DNA from: Micromonospora endolithica
GTDB taxonomy: Bacteria; Actinomycetota; Actinomycetes; Mycobacteriales; Micromonosporaceae
NCBI RefSeq assembly: GCF_003626595.1
Contig: NZ_RBAK01000014.1
Location: 1 to 64,000, forward strand
DNA: 64,000 nt
Direction: 5' to 3'
A program made the translations under genes and the position numbers. Below, piece after piece: positions 15,795 to 23,775 of this stretch; the stretch's first letter is position 1; each line of letters starts with the position of its first letter. The notes under the pieces are model-generated. The model was not told the origin of the DNA, made no database searches, and worked only from the letters and a program-made list of their open reading frames with translations.

Positions 15795-15808
15795 GGGCCG
15801 TTGGTCCC
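15795..15808. promoter_or_regulatory. GGGACC-AAC-GGCCC element between CNBD gene and ATPase gene
   Basis: On the minus strand it reads GGGACCAACGGCCC, identical over 14 bp to the site at 18393-18406. It lies 66 bp upstream of the CNBD start and 94 bp upstream of the ATPase GTG, so could serve both divergent genes. The GGGAC half-site resembles DosR/DevR operators. Confidence 0.55.
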
Positions 15809-15901
15809 GGGCGGCGCGGGCGCTCCGGCTCTGCCCGGCCGGCCCGGCCGGCGCGAGGCTGGGGGCGGGACGGCACGCCGGTGGGGTGTGCCACCGGCAC
15901 G

Positions 15902-18430
15902 GTGGGAGGGTCGCGGTGCGAGGACCGGGCCGACGGGCCGAACGCCGCGGTCGCGCCGCCCCGCCGGCACCTGGCCGCGCGGATCCTGCGCCAGCTCACC
16001 GACCCGCTGGTCGCGCTGCTGCTGGCCGCCGCCGTGGTCACCGCCGCGCTGCGGGACTACCCGGACACCGCGGTGATCGTGCTGGTCGTGCTGGTCAACA
16101 CCGCGATCGGCGTGGTGCAGGAGGTACGCGCCGACCGGGCCATCGCGGCGCTGGACCGGCTCGCCGCGCCCACCGCCCGGGTGGCGCGCGACGGTCGCGA
16201 CCTGGTGCTGCCCGCCGCCGAGGTGGTCCGGGGCGACCTGGTCCGGGTGGAGGCCGGCGACGTGGTTCCGGCGGACCTGCTGCTCACCGACGTAGCCCGG
16301 CTGCACCTGGACGAGTCGGCGCTGACCGGCGAGTCGGTGCCGGTGGCCCGCGCCGCCGGGGAGGAGGCCAGCGCCGGCACGGTCGTGGTCGCCGGGCGGG
16401 CCACCGGCACGGTGGTGCGGACCGGCGCGTCGAGCGCGCTGGGCCGGATCACCACCCTGGTCGCCGCGACCCGCCCGGGCGCCACCCCGCTGCAACGACG
16501 GCTGGCCGCCCTCGGCCGGGTTCTCGGCCTCGCCGCCGTGGCGCTGTCCGGGCTGGTGTTCGCCGTCGGGGTGCTGGGCGGGCGACCGGTGGTGGACATG
16601 GCGGTCACCGCGGTCAGCCTGGTGGTGGCGGCGGTACCCGAGTCGCTGCCCGCGGTGGTCACCCTCGCCCTCGCGCTCGGCGCGCACCGGATGGCCCGGT
16701 CCCGCGCCATCCCCCGCCGGCTGCACGCGGTGGAGACACTCGGCTCGGTCACCGTGCTGGCGTCGGACAAGACCGGCACGCTCACCGAGGGCCGGATGGC
16801 GGTGCAGGAGGCGGTCACCGGTGACGGCGACCGCTTCGGGATCACCGGCACCGGGTACGCCCCGCACGGCGACGTGCGGCGGCACGGCGAACCGGTGGCG
16901 GTACCGGACGAGTTGCGCCGGCTGGCCCGCGCCGCGCTGCTCTGCAACGACGCCGCGCTGGCCCCACCCACCGAGGAGCAACCCGGGTGGACGGCCGTCG
17001 GTGACCCGCTGGAGGCGGCGCTGGTCGCGTTCGCCGCCCGCTGCGGCCTCGACCCCGAGGGCAGCCGGGCCGCCTGGCCACGCGTCGCCGAGGCCCCGTT
17101 CGACGCCGACCTGCGCCGGATGACCACCGTGCACCGCTCCTGCGACAGCCGGTACCTGGTGGTCTGCAAGGGTGCCCCGGAGTCGGTGCTGACCGCCGGG
17201 CTGGTCGACGCGACCGCCGGGGAGATCGCCGAGCTGACCGCCACCGCGCACCGGCTCGCCGCCGATGGGCTGCGGGTGCTCGCGGTCGCCGCCGCGGTAC
17301 GCGACACGCCGCCGGCCGACCCGGCCCACCCGACCGGCCTGCGCCCGGTGGGGTTGGTCGCCGTCGGCGATCCACTGCGCGCCCGGGCCGCCGACATCGC
17401 CGAGCGTCTCGACACCGCCGGGGTCCGGCTGGTGCTGATCACCGGTGACCACCCGGCCACCGCCGCCGCGATCGGTGGCCGGCTCGGGCTGTGGCAGCCG
17501 GGCGACCCGGTCGTCCGCGGCGACGAGGGCGACCCGGCCGACGCGCCCCCGCGGGCACGGGTGTTCGCCCGGACCCAGCCGGACCAGAAGCTCGACATCA
17601 TCGCCGGTCTCCAGGCCCGGGGGCACGTGGTGGCGATGACCGGCGACGGGGTCAACGACGCGCCCGCGTTGCGCCGCGCCGACATCGGGGTGGCGATGGG
17701 CGGTGGCACCGAGGTCGCCCGGCAGGCGGCCGACCTGGTGCTGGTCGACGACGACCTGTCCACGGTGGCCGCCGCGATCGGCGAGGGCCGCCGGATCTAC
17801 GACAACATCCGCCGTTTCCTGCGGTACGCGCTCGCCGGCGGGGTCGCCGAGATCGCGGTGATGCTGCTCGGGCCCCTGCTCGGCCTGGCCGTACCGCTGC
17901 TGCCGGCGCAGATCCTGTGGATCAACCTGCTCACCCACGGGGTGCCCGGGGTGGCGCTGGGCGCCGAGCCGGCCGAACCCGGCACCCTGGGCCGTGGGCC
18001 ACGCTCGCCCGCGGAGTCGGTGCTCGGCGCCGGGCTGGGGCGTGACGTGCTGCTCACCGGCGGGCTCATCGCGACCGTGGTGCTCGGCGCCGGGTGGTTC
18101 GCCGCCGCGATGGACCGGCCCTGGCAGTCGGTGGTGTTCGTGGTGCTCGGCCTGTCCCAACTCGGGGTCGCCCTGGCCGTCCGCACCCGACGCCCCCGGG
18201 GAGCCCGGGACGGCAACCGGGCGCTGCCGCTGGCGGTGGCGGTCTCCGCCCTGCTCCAGGTCGCCGGGGTGCTGTTCGCACCGTTGCGGGACCTGCTCGG
18301 CACCGCCCCGCTCGGCCCCACGGACCTGCTCGCCTGCGCCGCGGTGAGCGTGCTGCCCGGCCTGCTGCTGCGCGCGGCGAGCCGGGTGGCACGGGACCAA
18401 CGGCCCGGTTTCCGGGTCGGTCGCCCCTGA
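15902..18430 (+). CDS. P-type cation-transporting ATPase (CtpF-like P2 family)
   Basis: 842 residues from GTG 15902. Landmarks: actuator loop LTGESVPV, helix 4 VPESLPAVV, phosphorylation site DKTGTLT (Asp 289), KGAPESVL in the nucleotide domain, GDGVNDAPALRRADIGVAMG hinge (near residue 582), and C-terminal helices with WINLLTHGVPGVALGAEP. This is the P2-like class of Mycobacterium CtpF, itself a DosR-regulon member. The usual N-terminal cation-ATPase domain is shortened to about 10 residues before GPNAAVAPPRRHLAARILRQL. A better ribosome site (GGGAGGG) precedes a GTG at 15916 in another frame, so the N-terminus needs checking. Confidence 0.9.
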   Translation: MGGSRCEDRADGPNAAVAPPRRHLAARILRQLTDPLVALLLAAAVVTAALRDYPDTAVIVLVVLVNTAIGVVQEVRADRAIAALDRLAAPTARVARDGRDLVLPAAEVVRGDLVRVEAGDVVPADLLLTDVARLHLDESALTGESVPVARAAGEEASAGTVVVAGRATGTVVRTGASSALGRITTLVAATRPGATPLQRRLAALGRVLGLAAVALSGLVFAVGVLGGRPVVDMAVTAVSLVVAAVPESLPAVVTLALALGAHRMARSRAIPRRLHAVETLGSVTVLASDKTGTLTEGRMAVQEAVTGDGDRFGITGTGYAPHGDVRRHGEPVAVPDELRRLARAALLCNDAALAPPTEEQPGWTAVGDPLEAALVAFAARCGLDPEGSRAAWPRVAEAPFDADLRRMTTVHRSCDSRYLVVCKGAPESVLTAGLVDATAGEIAELTATAHRLAADGLRVLAVAAAVRDTPPADPAHPTGLRPVGLVAVGDPLRARAADIAERLDTAGVRLVLITGDHPATAAAIGGRLGLWQPGDPVVRGDEGDPADAPPRARVFARTQPDQKLDIIAGLQARGHVVAMTGDGVNDAPALRRADIGVAMGGGTEVARQAADLVLVDDDLSTVAAAIGEGRRIYDNIRRFLRYALAGGVAEIAVMLLGPLLGLAVPLLPAQILWINLLTHGVPGVALGAEPAEPGTLGRGPRSPAESVLGAGLGRDVLLTGGLIATVVLGAGWFAAAMDRPWQSVVFVVLGLSQLGVALAVRTRRPRGARDGNRALPLAVAVSALLQVAGVLFAPLRDLLGTAPLGPTDLLACAAVSVLPGLLLRAASRVARDQRPGFRVGRP
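18393..18406. promoter_or_regulatory. GGGACC-AAC-GGCCC element upstream of USP gene
   Basis: GGGACCAACGGCCC lies inside the last codons of the ATPase gene, 74 bp before the universal stress protein ATG at 18480. It is a 14-bp identical copy, in opposite orientation, of the site at 15795-15808. Confidence 0.5.
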
Positions 18431-18434
18431 CCGT

Positions 18435-18450
18435 CCCGCCGGCCGGCGGG
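18435..18450. terminator. Short GC palindrome after the ATPase gene
   Basis: CCCGCCGGCCGGCGGG is a perfect 16-nt palindrome 5 bp after the ATPase stop codon and 30 bp before the USP start. It may partly terminate the ATPase transcript; the loop would be only about 4 nt. Confidence 0.35.
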
Positions 18451-18479
18451 CAGGCTGAGGGCGAACGAAGGAGGACGTC

Positions 18480-19376
18480 ATGACGATCAACACCGGTGCC
18501 CCCGTGGTGGTGGGTGTGGACGGTTCCGCCGCCGCCCTGGACGCGGTCCGGGTGGCGGCCCGCGAGGCGGCGTACCGGCAGCGTCCGCTGCGGGTCGTGC
18601 ACGCCTTCGTCTGGGCGCTGACCGGCGTGCCGCTGGCCCCGGCCCCGGGCGCTCCGGCCGGCGCGGGACTGCGCAACCAGGCCCAGCGGTACGTCACCGA
18701 GGCGGTCGCCGGAGCCGCCAAGGTCGCCCCGGACGTCGAGGTGACCGGCGCGGTGATCGACGGGGCGGCGACCCCGGTGCTGGTCACCGAGTCCCAGGAG
18801 GCGGTGCTGCTGGTCCTGGGCCACCGGGGACTGGGTGGCTTCGCCGGGCTGCTGATCGGCTCGGTCACCGTGCAGGTCTCCGCCCGCGCGGCGTGCCCGG
18901 TGCTGGTGGTCCGCGGCGAGGCCCGTGCCGACGGGCCGGTGGTGGTCGGCGTGGACGGCTCGGCGCTGTCCACCGAGGCGGTCGGGTTCGCGTTCGAGGA
19001 GGCCGCCCGTCGGGGTGTCCCGCTGGTCGCGGTGCACGCCTGGCTCTATCCGAGCCCGGCCGGGCCCGGCGAGATCCTACCGCTGGTGTACGACCTGGAC
19101 GCGTACGGCGCCGAGGAGGAGCGGACCCTCGCCGAGTCGGTCGCCGGGTTCGCCGAGCGCTACCCGGAGGTGCCGGTGCGGCACCGGCTGGTACGCGGCA
19201 CCCCGGCGCGGGTCCTGGTCGAGGAGTCGCAGCGGGCACAGTTGGTGGTTGTCGGCGCGGCCGGCGCCGGCGCGCTGGGCGGGCTGCTGCTCGGCTCGGT
19301 GAGCCACGCCGTGCTGCACCACGCGCACTGCCCGCTGGCCATCGTGCGGCACCCCCGGCGACCCGCCCGTTCCTGA
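18480..19376 (+). CDS. Universal stress protein, two tandem UspA domains
   Basis: 298 residues, ATG preceded by AAGGAGG. Two UspA domains (about 9-147 and 155-295) each begin VVVGVDGS and end with the ATP-binding type loop (GHRGLGGFAGLLIGSVTVQ...CPVLVV and GAAGAGALGGLLLGSVSHA...CPLAIV). This layout matches the DosR-regulated tandem USPs of mycobacteria such as Rv1996, which sits beside ctpF there as here. The second loop (GAAGAGALGG) departs from the GxRGxGG pattern, so ATP binding may be limited to the first domain. Likely cytoplasmic and induced by hypoxia, inferred from the upstream element. Confidence 0.93.
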   Translation: MTINTGAPVVVGVDGSAAALDAVRVAAREAAYRQRPLRVVHAFVWALTGVPLAPAPGAPAGAGLRNQAQRYVTEAVAGAAKVAPDVEVTGAVIDGAATPVLVTESQEAVLLVLGHRGLGGFAGLLIGSVTVQVSARAACPVLVVRGEARADGPVVVGVDGSALSTEAVGFAFEEAARRGVPLVAVHAWLYPSPAGPGEILPLVYDLDAYGAEEERTLAESVAGFAERYPEVPVRHRLVRGTPARVLVEESQRAQLVVVGAAGAGALGGLLLGSVSHAVLHHAHCPLAIVRHPRRPARS

Positions 19377-19515
19377 CCCGCGGATCCCCGCCGTCGTGCC
19401 GCCGCTCCCCCGGTCGGCGCGGCGGCGGGTTCCGGTCGGCGGTGTGTCGGGGTAAATGCCGGGGTGTCGGGGTGAGCGCCCGGACAATGGCGGAACCGAC
19501 CCGTAGGGAGTGCTG

Positions 19516-20394
19516 ATGAGACGACCGGTCGTGGTGGGCGTGGACGGATCACCGGCGAGCCTGGTGGCGGCGGAACACGCCGCCCGGGCCGCCGTGCGAC
19601 GGTCGGCACCCCTGCATCTGGTGCACGGCTACCTGCACGCGCTCGGCTACGGCGTGCCGCTCAACCCGTACGACATGGGCATTCCCGCCCCGTCGGAGTC
19701 GGCGGAGAAGATGCTGGCCGCGACCGTCGCGGACCTGGCCGGGCGGTGGCCCGGTCTGGAGATCGAGGCGCGACAGGTGGCCGGTGGTCCGGGCGCGACC
19801 CTGGTCGAGGAGTCCCGGCACGCCGATCTCGTGGTGGTCGGCAGCCGGGGTCTGGGCGGGTTCACCGGCCTGCTGCTCGGGTCGGTCGGTACGCAGGTCG
19901 CCGGGCACGCCCGCTGTCCGGTCCTGGTGGTGCGCCCGACCGACGAGCAGCTCCCGGCCGAGGGGCAGCCTCCGGGCGGGGGGCGGATCCACGTCGACGG
20001 GCCGGTTCTGGTCGGGGTGGACGGGTCGGAGTCGGCGGAACTGGCCCTCGCCTACGCCGCCGACGAGGCGGCCCGCCGGGGCACCACCCTGGTGCTCGCC
20101 CACGTGGCGCCGCCGGACGAGGGCACCCCGGACGACAGCGCCGTCCTGCTGGACTCCGCCGAGGCGGCGGCCCGGGCCACCCACCCCGACCTGGTGATCG
20201 GGCGGCAGGTGTGGCGGGCGGACCGGCCCGAGCAGGCGCTGGTCGACGCGAGCGGCGAGGTGGCCCTGGTGGTGGTCGGCTCCCGGGGTCACGGCGGCGT
20301 CGCCGGCCTGCTGCTGGGATCGGTCAGCCAGGCCCTGGTCCAGCACTCCCGCTGCCCGGTGCTGGTCGCCCACCCGTACGGGCACGAGGCCTGA
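19516..20394 (+). CDS. Universal stress protein, two tandem UspA domains (paralogue)
   Basis: 292 residues from ATG 19516, 6 bp after TAGGGAG. The domains begin VVVGVDGSPAS and VLVGVDGSESA and carry the intact nucleotide loops GSRGLGGFTGLLLGSVGTQ and GSRGHGGVAGLLLGSVSQA, so both halves look ATP-binding. It is a paralogue of the USP just upstream, separated by a 139-bp region containing a direct repeat of GTGTCGGGGT but no clear copy of the GGGACC-N3-GGCCC element. It may be expressed from its own promoter or by read-through. A long terminator follows. Confidence 0.93.
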   Translation: MRRPVVVGVDGSPASLVAAEHAARAAVRRSAPLHLVHGYLHALGYGVPLNPYDMGIPAPSESAEKMLAATVADLAGRWPGLEIEARQVAGGPGATLVEESRHADLVVVGSRGLGGFTGLLLGSVGTQVAGHARCPVLVVRPTDEQLPAEGQPPGGGRIHVDGPVLVGVDGSESAELALAYAADEAARRGTTLVLAHVAPPDEGTPDDSAVLLDSAEAAARATHPDLVIGRQVWRADRPEQALVDASGEVALVVVGSRGHGGVAGLLLGSVSQALVQHSRCPVLVAHPYGHEA

Positions 20395-20406
20395 GCAAGC
20401 GGTGAA

Positions 20407-20467
20407 GATCGGCTACGCGTGGGCTGTCGTCGGCACGGCGTGTCGGACAGCCCACGCGTAGCCGATC
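20407..20467. terminator. Bidirectional terminator, 22-bp perfect stem
   Basis: The arms 20407-20428 and 20446-20467 are exact complements over 22 bp with a 17-nt loop. It sits between the USP gene on plus and the FMN reductase on minus and overlaps the reductase stop codon. It marks the right boundary of the stress block. Confidence 0.85.
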
Positions 20468-21098
20468 ATGACGCGGCCGGCCGGGTACGGCCGAGGAGGT
20501 CGGCGAAGTCGGCGGTGAGGGCGAACGGGTCGGCCGGGCCGGCCGACGGCGGTCGCCGGTCGACCTGCTCGGCCAGCTCGGCACCGGCGCGCAGGATGCG
20601 CCGACGCAGCGCGTCGTCGGCCGCGCCGCCGGACCAGTCCTCCGGCGCGGCGTAGACCGCGGTGGGCACGACCACCGCGCGCAGGTACCCGAACAGCGGC
20701 CGCACCGCGTGCTCCAGGGCCAGCGAGTGCCGGGCGGTGCCACCGGTGGCGCCGATCAGCACCGGCCGGTCGACCAGGGCCTGGTCGTCGACCACGTCGA
20801 AGAAGGACTTGAAGAGCCCGTTGTAGGACGCGCTGAAGATCGGTGTGACGGCGATCAGACCGTCCGCGCCGGTGACCGCCTCGATCGCCTCCCGCAGCGT
20901 GGCCGACGGGAAGCCGGTGAGCAGGTGGTTGACGATGTCGTGGGCGTGTTCGCGCAGGTCGACGGTGCGGATCTCGACCTCGGTGCCCCGCCGGGCCAGC
21001 TCGTCGCGGGTGGCCGCGGCGAGCTGGTCGGCGAGCAGGCGCGTCGAGGACGGCTGGGAGAGCCCGGCCGACACGACCGCGAGGGTACGGCGGTTCAT
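20466..21098 (-). CDS. NADPH-dependent FMN reductase (CE1759 type)
   Basis: 210 residues. A flavodoxin-like fold with VVSAGLSQPSSTRLLADQLA at the phosphate loop, TPIFSASYNGLFKSFFDVV (the flavin-contacting PxYxxxxxGxLKxxxD motif of SsuE/MsuE reductases) and GATGGTARHSLALEHAVRPLFGYL. It should supply reduced FMN to the monooxygenase encoded just upstream in the operon. Its ATG overlaps that gene's stop (ATGA at 21095-21098), so the two are translationally coupled. This matches the paired CE1758/CE1759 families of actinobacteria. Confidence 0.9.
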   Translation of the reverse strand: MNRRTLAVVSAGLSQPSSTRLLADQLAAATRDELARRGTEVEIRTVDLREHAHDIVNHLLTGFPSATLREAIEAVTGADGLIAVTPIFSASYNGLFKSFFDVVDDQALVDRPVLIGATGGTARHSLALEHAVRPLFGYLRAVVVPTAVYAAPEDWSGGAADDALRRRILRAGAELAEQVDRRPPSAGPADPFALTADFADLLGRTRPAAS

Positions 21099-22228
21099 CG
21101 CGCCGCCTCGCTCCCCGCGCCGGCGAGGTCACCGGTGACCGGGCTGCCGGCGTCGGCCGACGCGGCGGCGAGCAGCGAGGCGTGGGTCGGTGCGGCCGGC
21201 ACGTGCGCCGGGCGCAGCGACTCGAACTCCTTGCGCAGCACCGGTACCACCTCCTCGCCGAGCAGGTCGAGCTGCTCCAGCACGGTCTTCAGCGGCAGCC
21301 CGGCGTGGTCGAGCAGGAACAGCTGGCGCTGGTAGTCGCCGACGTACTCGCGGAAGCCCAGCGTCCGGTCGATGACCTGCTGCGGGCTGCCCACGGTCAG
21401 CGGGGTCTGCGAGGTGAACTCCTCCAGCGACGGCCCGTGGCCGTAGACCGGGGCGTTGTCGAAGTAGGGGCGGAACTCCCGTACCGCGTCCTGCGAGTTG
21501 CGCCGCATGAAGACCTGCCCGCCGAGCCCGACGATCGCCTGCTCCGGGCTGCCGTGGCCGTAGTGGGCGAAGCGCTGCCGGTAGAGGCCCACCATCCGCT
21601 GGGTGTGCTCCTTGGGCCAGAAGATGTGGTTGGCGAAGAAGCCGTCGCCGTAGTAGGCGGCCTGCTCGGCGATCTCCGGGCTGCGGATGGAGCCGTGCCA
21701 GACGAACGGCGGCACCCCGTCGAGCGGGCGCGGCGTCGACGTGAAGGACTGCAACGGCGTACGGAAACGACCGGACCAGTCGACCACGTCCTCCCGCCAC
21801 AGCCGGCGCAGCAGGTCGTAGTTCTCGATGGCCAACGGGATGCCGTTGCGGATGTCCTGCCCGAACCAGGGGTAGACCGGCCCGGTGTTGCCCCGACCCA
21901 TCATCAGGTCCACCCGGCCGTCGGCCAGGTGCTGGAGCATCGCGTAGTCCTCGGCGATCTTCACCGGGTCGTTCGTGGTGATCAGGGTGGTGGAGGTGGA
22001 CAGCAGCAGCCGCGACGTACGCGCGGCGATGAAGCCCAGCATGGTGGTGGGCGACGACGGCACGAACGGCGGGTTGTGGTGCTCACCGGTGGCGAAGACG
22101 TCGAGCCCGACCTCCTCGGCCTTGAGCGCGATGGTGACCATCGCCTTGATCCGCTCATGCTCGGTCGGCTCCCGACCGTTGGTCGGGTCGACCGTGACGT
22201 CGCCGACGGTGAAGACTCCGAACTGCAT
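21095..22228 (-). CDS. LLM-class flavin-dependent monooxygenase (CE1758 type)
   Basis: 377 residues from ATG 22228, 6 bp behind GAGGAG. A luciferase-like TIM barrel: MQFGVFTVGDVTVDP at strand 1, VGLDVFATGEHHNPPFVPSSPTTMLGFIAARTSRLLLSTSTTLI, ASRVDLMMGRGNTGPVYPWFG-like segment, and a long insertion before GSPQQVIDRTLGFRE. It uses FMNH2 from the coupled reductase. The substrate is unknown; related two-component systems attack sulfonates or other small organics. The upstream region contains a TTGAC palindrome that may be an operator. Confidence 0.9.
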   Translation of the reverse strand: MQFGVFTVGDVTVDPTNGREPTEHERIKAMVTIALKAEEVGLDVFATGEHHNPPFVPSSPTTMLGFIAARTSRLLLSTSTTLITTNDPVKIAEDYAMLQHLADGRVDLMMGRGNTGPVYPWFGQDIRNGIPLAIENYDLLRRLWREDVVDWSGRFRTPLQSFTSTPRPLDGVPPFVWHGSIRSPEIAEQAAYYGDGFFANHIFWPKEHTQRMVGLYRQRFAHYGHGSPEQAIVGLGGQVFMRRNSQDAVREFRPYFDNAPVYGHGPSLEEFTSQTPLTVGSPQQVIDRTLGFREYVGDYQRQLFLLDHAGLPLKTVLEQLDLLGEEVVPVLRKEFESLRPAHVPAAPTHASLLAAASADAGSPVTGDLAGAGSEAAR

Positions 22229-22290
22229 GACCGACTCCTCGCGTTGTCCGCCGGGACCGGATCGGCTCCCGGACGCCTGCGACAACATAT

Positions 22291-22302
22291 TTGACGAGTC
22301 AA
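22291..22302. promoter_or_regulatory. Palindrome TTGACGAGTCAA upstream of monooxygenase operon
   Basis: TTGAC-GA-GTCAA lies 63 bp before the monooxygenase ATG in a locally AT-rich patch (ACAACATATTTGACGAGTCAA). It could be a MarR/TetR-size operator, and TTGACT on the minus strand could also act as a -35. No convincing -10 is visible at 16-18 bp. Confidence 0.4.
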
Positions 22303-22357
22303 CTATTCCGTGCACCACCCCGTCCGGCCGCGCCGCCGAGCGGGGCGGTACGCCGGA

Positions 22358-22633
22358 TCAGCCGCCGGCCACCGACGGGAGCACCTGCACCTCGGCGCCG
22401 GCCGGAACCGGTGCGTCCAGGCCGCCGAGGTGCCGGCAGTCCTCGCCGTCGACGTAGACGTTGACGTAGCGACGCAGCTCGCCCCGCTCGTCGCGGATCC
22501 GCCGGTCCAGGCGGGGCCAGTGGCCGGCCACCTCGTCGAGGACGGCGCGGAGCGTGCCGGCGTCGGTGACGGTGAGCCGGCTGGCTCCCCCGGCCTCGCC
22601 GCGCAGCGGGCCGGGCAGCAGGACGCTGACCAC
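22358..22633 (-). CDS. MoaD/ThiS-family sulfur-carrier-like protein
   Basis: 91 residues from GTG 22633, with GGAGG about 10 bp upstream. A beta-grasp ubiquitin-like pattern (VSVLLPGPLRGEAGGASRLTV, LRAVLDEVAGHWPRL, RRYVNVYVDGEDCRHLGGLDAPV, GAEVQVLPSVAGG) ends in the Gly-Gly tail that is adenylated and thiocarboxylated in this family. It starts 2 bp after the stop of the beta-propeller gene, so the two are coupled. No MoaE, ThiF/MoeB or JAMM protease is nearby, so the acceptor pathway is unknown. Confidence 0.85.
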   Translation of the reverse strand: MVSVLLPGPLRGEAGGASRLTVTDAGTLRAVLDEVAGHWPRLDRRIRDERGELRRYVNVYVDGEDCRHLGGLDAPVPAGAEVQVLPSVAGG

Positions 22634-22635
22634 CC

Positions 22636-23721
22636 TCAGACCTCCGCCGCACGGACGCAGAGCACGTCGGGCAGGTGCGCGGCGACCTGGGACCAGGAGT
22701 CGCCCTCGTCGCGGCTGGCGTAGACCTCGCCGGAGCGGGTGCCGAAGTAGACGCCGCCGGGGTCGCCGTCGTCGGCGCACATCGCGTCCCGCAGGACCGC
22801 CGGGTAGAACGGGCCGGACGGCAGGCCGGCGTCGAGGGCCTCCCAGCTGTCGCCGGCGTCGCCGGAGCGCCACACCCGGCACCGCCGCTCGGCCGGGAAG
22901 CGCTCGCTGTCCGCGGCCAGGGGGAAGGTGAAGACGGTGCCGGGGCGGCCGGGCAGCGACACGATCGGGAAACCGAAGTCGCTGGGCAGGCCGTCGGCGA
23001 TCGAGGACCAGGTGTGCCCGTCGTCGTCGGAGCGGTAGACCCCGTGGTGGTTCTGCGCGTAGAGCCGGTCGGGCTCACCGGCGTCGCGGGTGACCTTGTG
23101 CACGCACTGCCCGAACTCGGGCCACTCGTCGGGCAGGAAGTAGGCCCGGATGCCGGTGTTGCCCGGCGCCCAGCTCGCACCCGCGTCGGTCGAGTGGTAG
23201 ACCCCGCCGGTGGACATGGCCACCGCGATCCGTTCGGGGTGGCGGGGGTGCGGCAGCACGGTGTGGATCGCCTGGCCGCCGAAGCCCTCGCCCCACTGCT
23301 CGCGGTGCGGGTGGTCCCAGAGCGGGCGGACCAGCTCGAAGGTCACGCCGCCGTCGGCGGAGCGGAACAGCGCCGACGGCTGGGTGCCGGCCCAGACCAC
23401 GTCCGGCTGGTCCGGCCCGGCCGGGGTGAGCTGCCACACCCGGCCCAGCGTGGCGCCGGTGTCGGCGGGGAAGGCGACCGGGGCGAGGTCCGGCTCGTGC
23501 CAGGAGGCACCCAGGTCGTCGGAGGTGGCCACGCTGGGCCCGAAGTGCGAACTGGTGGTGCCGGCCAGCAGCCGGGGCGTGGCCCGGCGGGTGTCGATCG
23601 CGACCGCGTAGACGCCGGTCATCGGGAAGTGCGGCCCGGTCACCTCCCAACCGCGCCGTCCGTCCGTGCTGGTGGCCAGGAACAGCCCCTTGGCCGTCCC
23701 GATCGCGAGCAGTGTGGCCAT
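22636..23721 (-). CDS. BNR/YCF48-type beta-propeller protein
   Basis: 361 residues from ATG 23721. Repeated Asp-box-like units are visible: STDGRRGWEV, SDDLGASWHE, SADGGVTFEL, STDAGASWAP, SDDDGHTWSS, SGDAGDSWEA and SRDEGDSWSQ, seven in all, implying a seven-bladed sialidase-like propeller. There is no signal peptide, so it is cytoplasmic, unlike real sialidases; the catalytic Arg triad/Tyr set cannot be assigned. It is coupled to a MoaD-like sulfur carrier. Function is not predictable beyond a scaffold or lectin-like fold. Confidence 0.85.
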   Translation of the reverse strand: MATLLAIGTAKGLFLATSTDGRRGWEVTGPHFPMTGVYAVAIDTRRATPRLLAGTTSSHFGPSVATSDDLGASWHEPDLAPVAFPADTGATLGRVWQLTPAGPDQPDVVWAGTQPSALFRSADGGVTFELVRPLWDHPHREQWGEGFGGQAIHTVLPHPRHPERIAVAMSTGGVYHSTDAGASWAPGNTGIRAYFLPDEWPEFGQCVHKVTRDAGEPDRLYAQNHHGVYRSDDDGHTWSSIADGLPSDFGFPIVSLPGRPGTVFTFPLAADSERFPAERRCRVWRSGDAGDSWEALDAGLPSGPFYPAVLRDAMCADDGDPGGVYFGTRSGEVYASRDEGDSWSQVAAHLPDVLCVRAAEV

Positions 23722-23775
23722 CGGCCGTCTCCGTCCCTCGGCGAGATCCGTCCCGCGGCGAATGCTCCGGTGATT

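Noticed and set aside
11768..18973. A single open frame of about 2400 codons on the minus strand opposite pflB, pflA and the ATPase
   Set aside because: Its protein is low-complexity Arg/Gly/Pro/His-rich and lies antisense to clearly homologous genes; it is an artefact of high GC content, where stops are rare in the frame opposite a coding frame.
20407..20467. The 22-bp inverted repeat as end of an insertion sequence
   Set aside because: There is no transposase, no target duplication and it overlaps a stop codon between convergent genes, so a terminator explains it.
22229..22318. A 30-residue upstream extension of the LLM monooxygenase
   Set aside because: The ATG at 22228 has a well-spaced GAGGAG and matches the family's MQFGVF start; the extension would read through the promoter region and palindrome.
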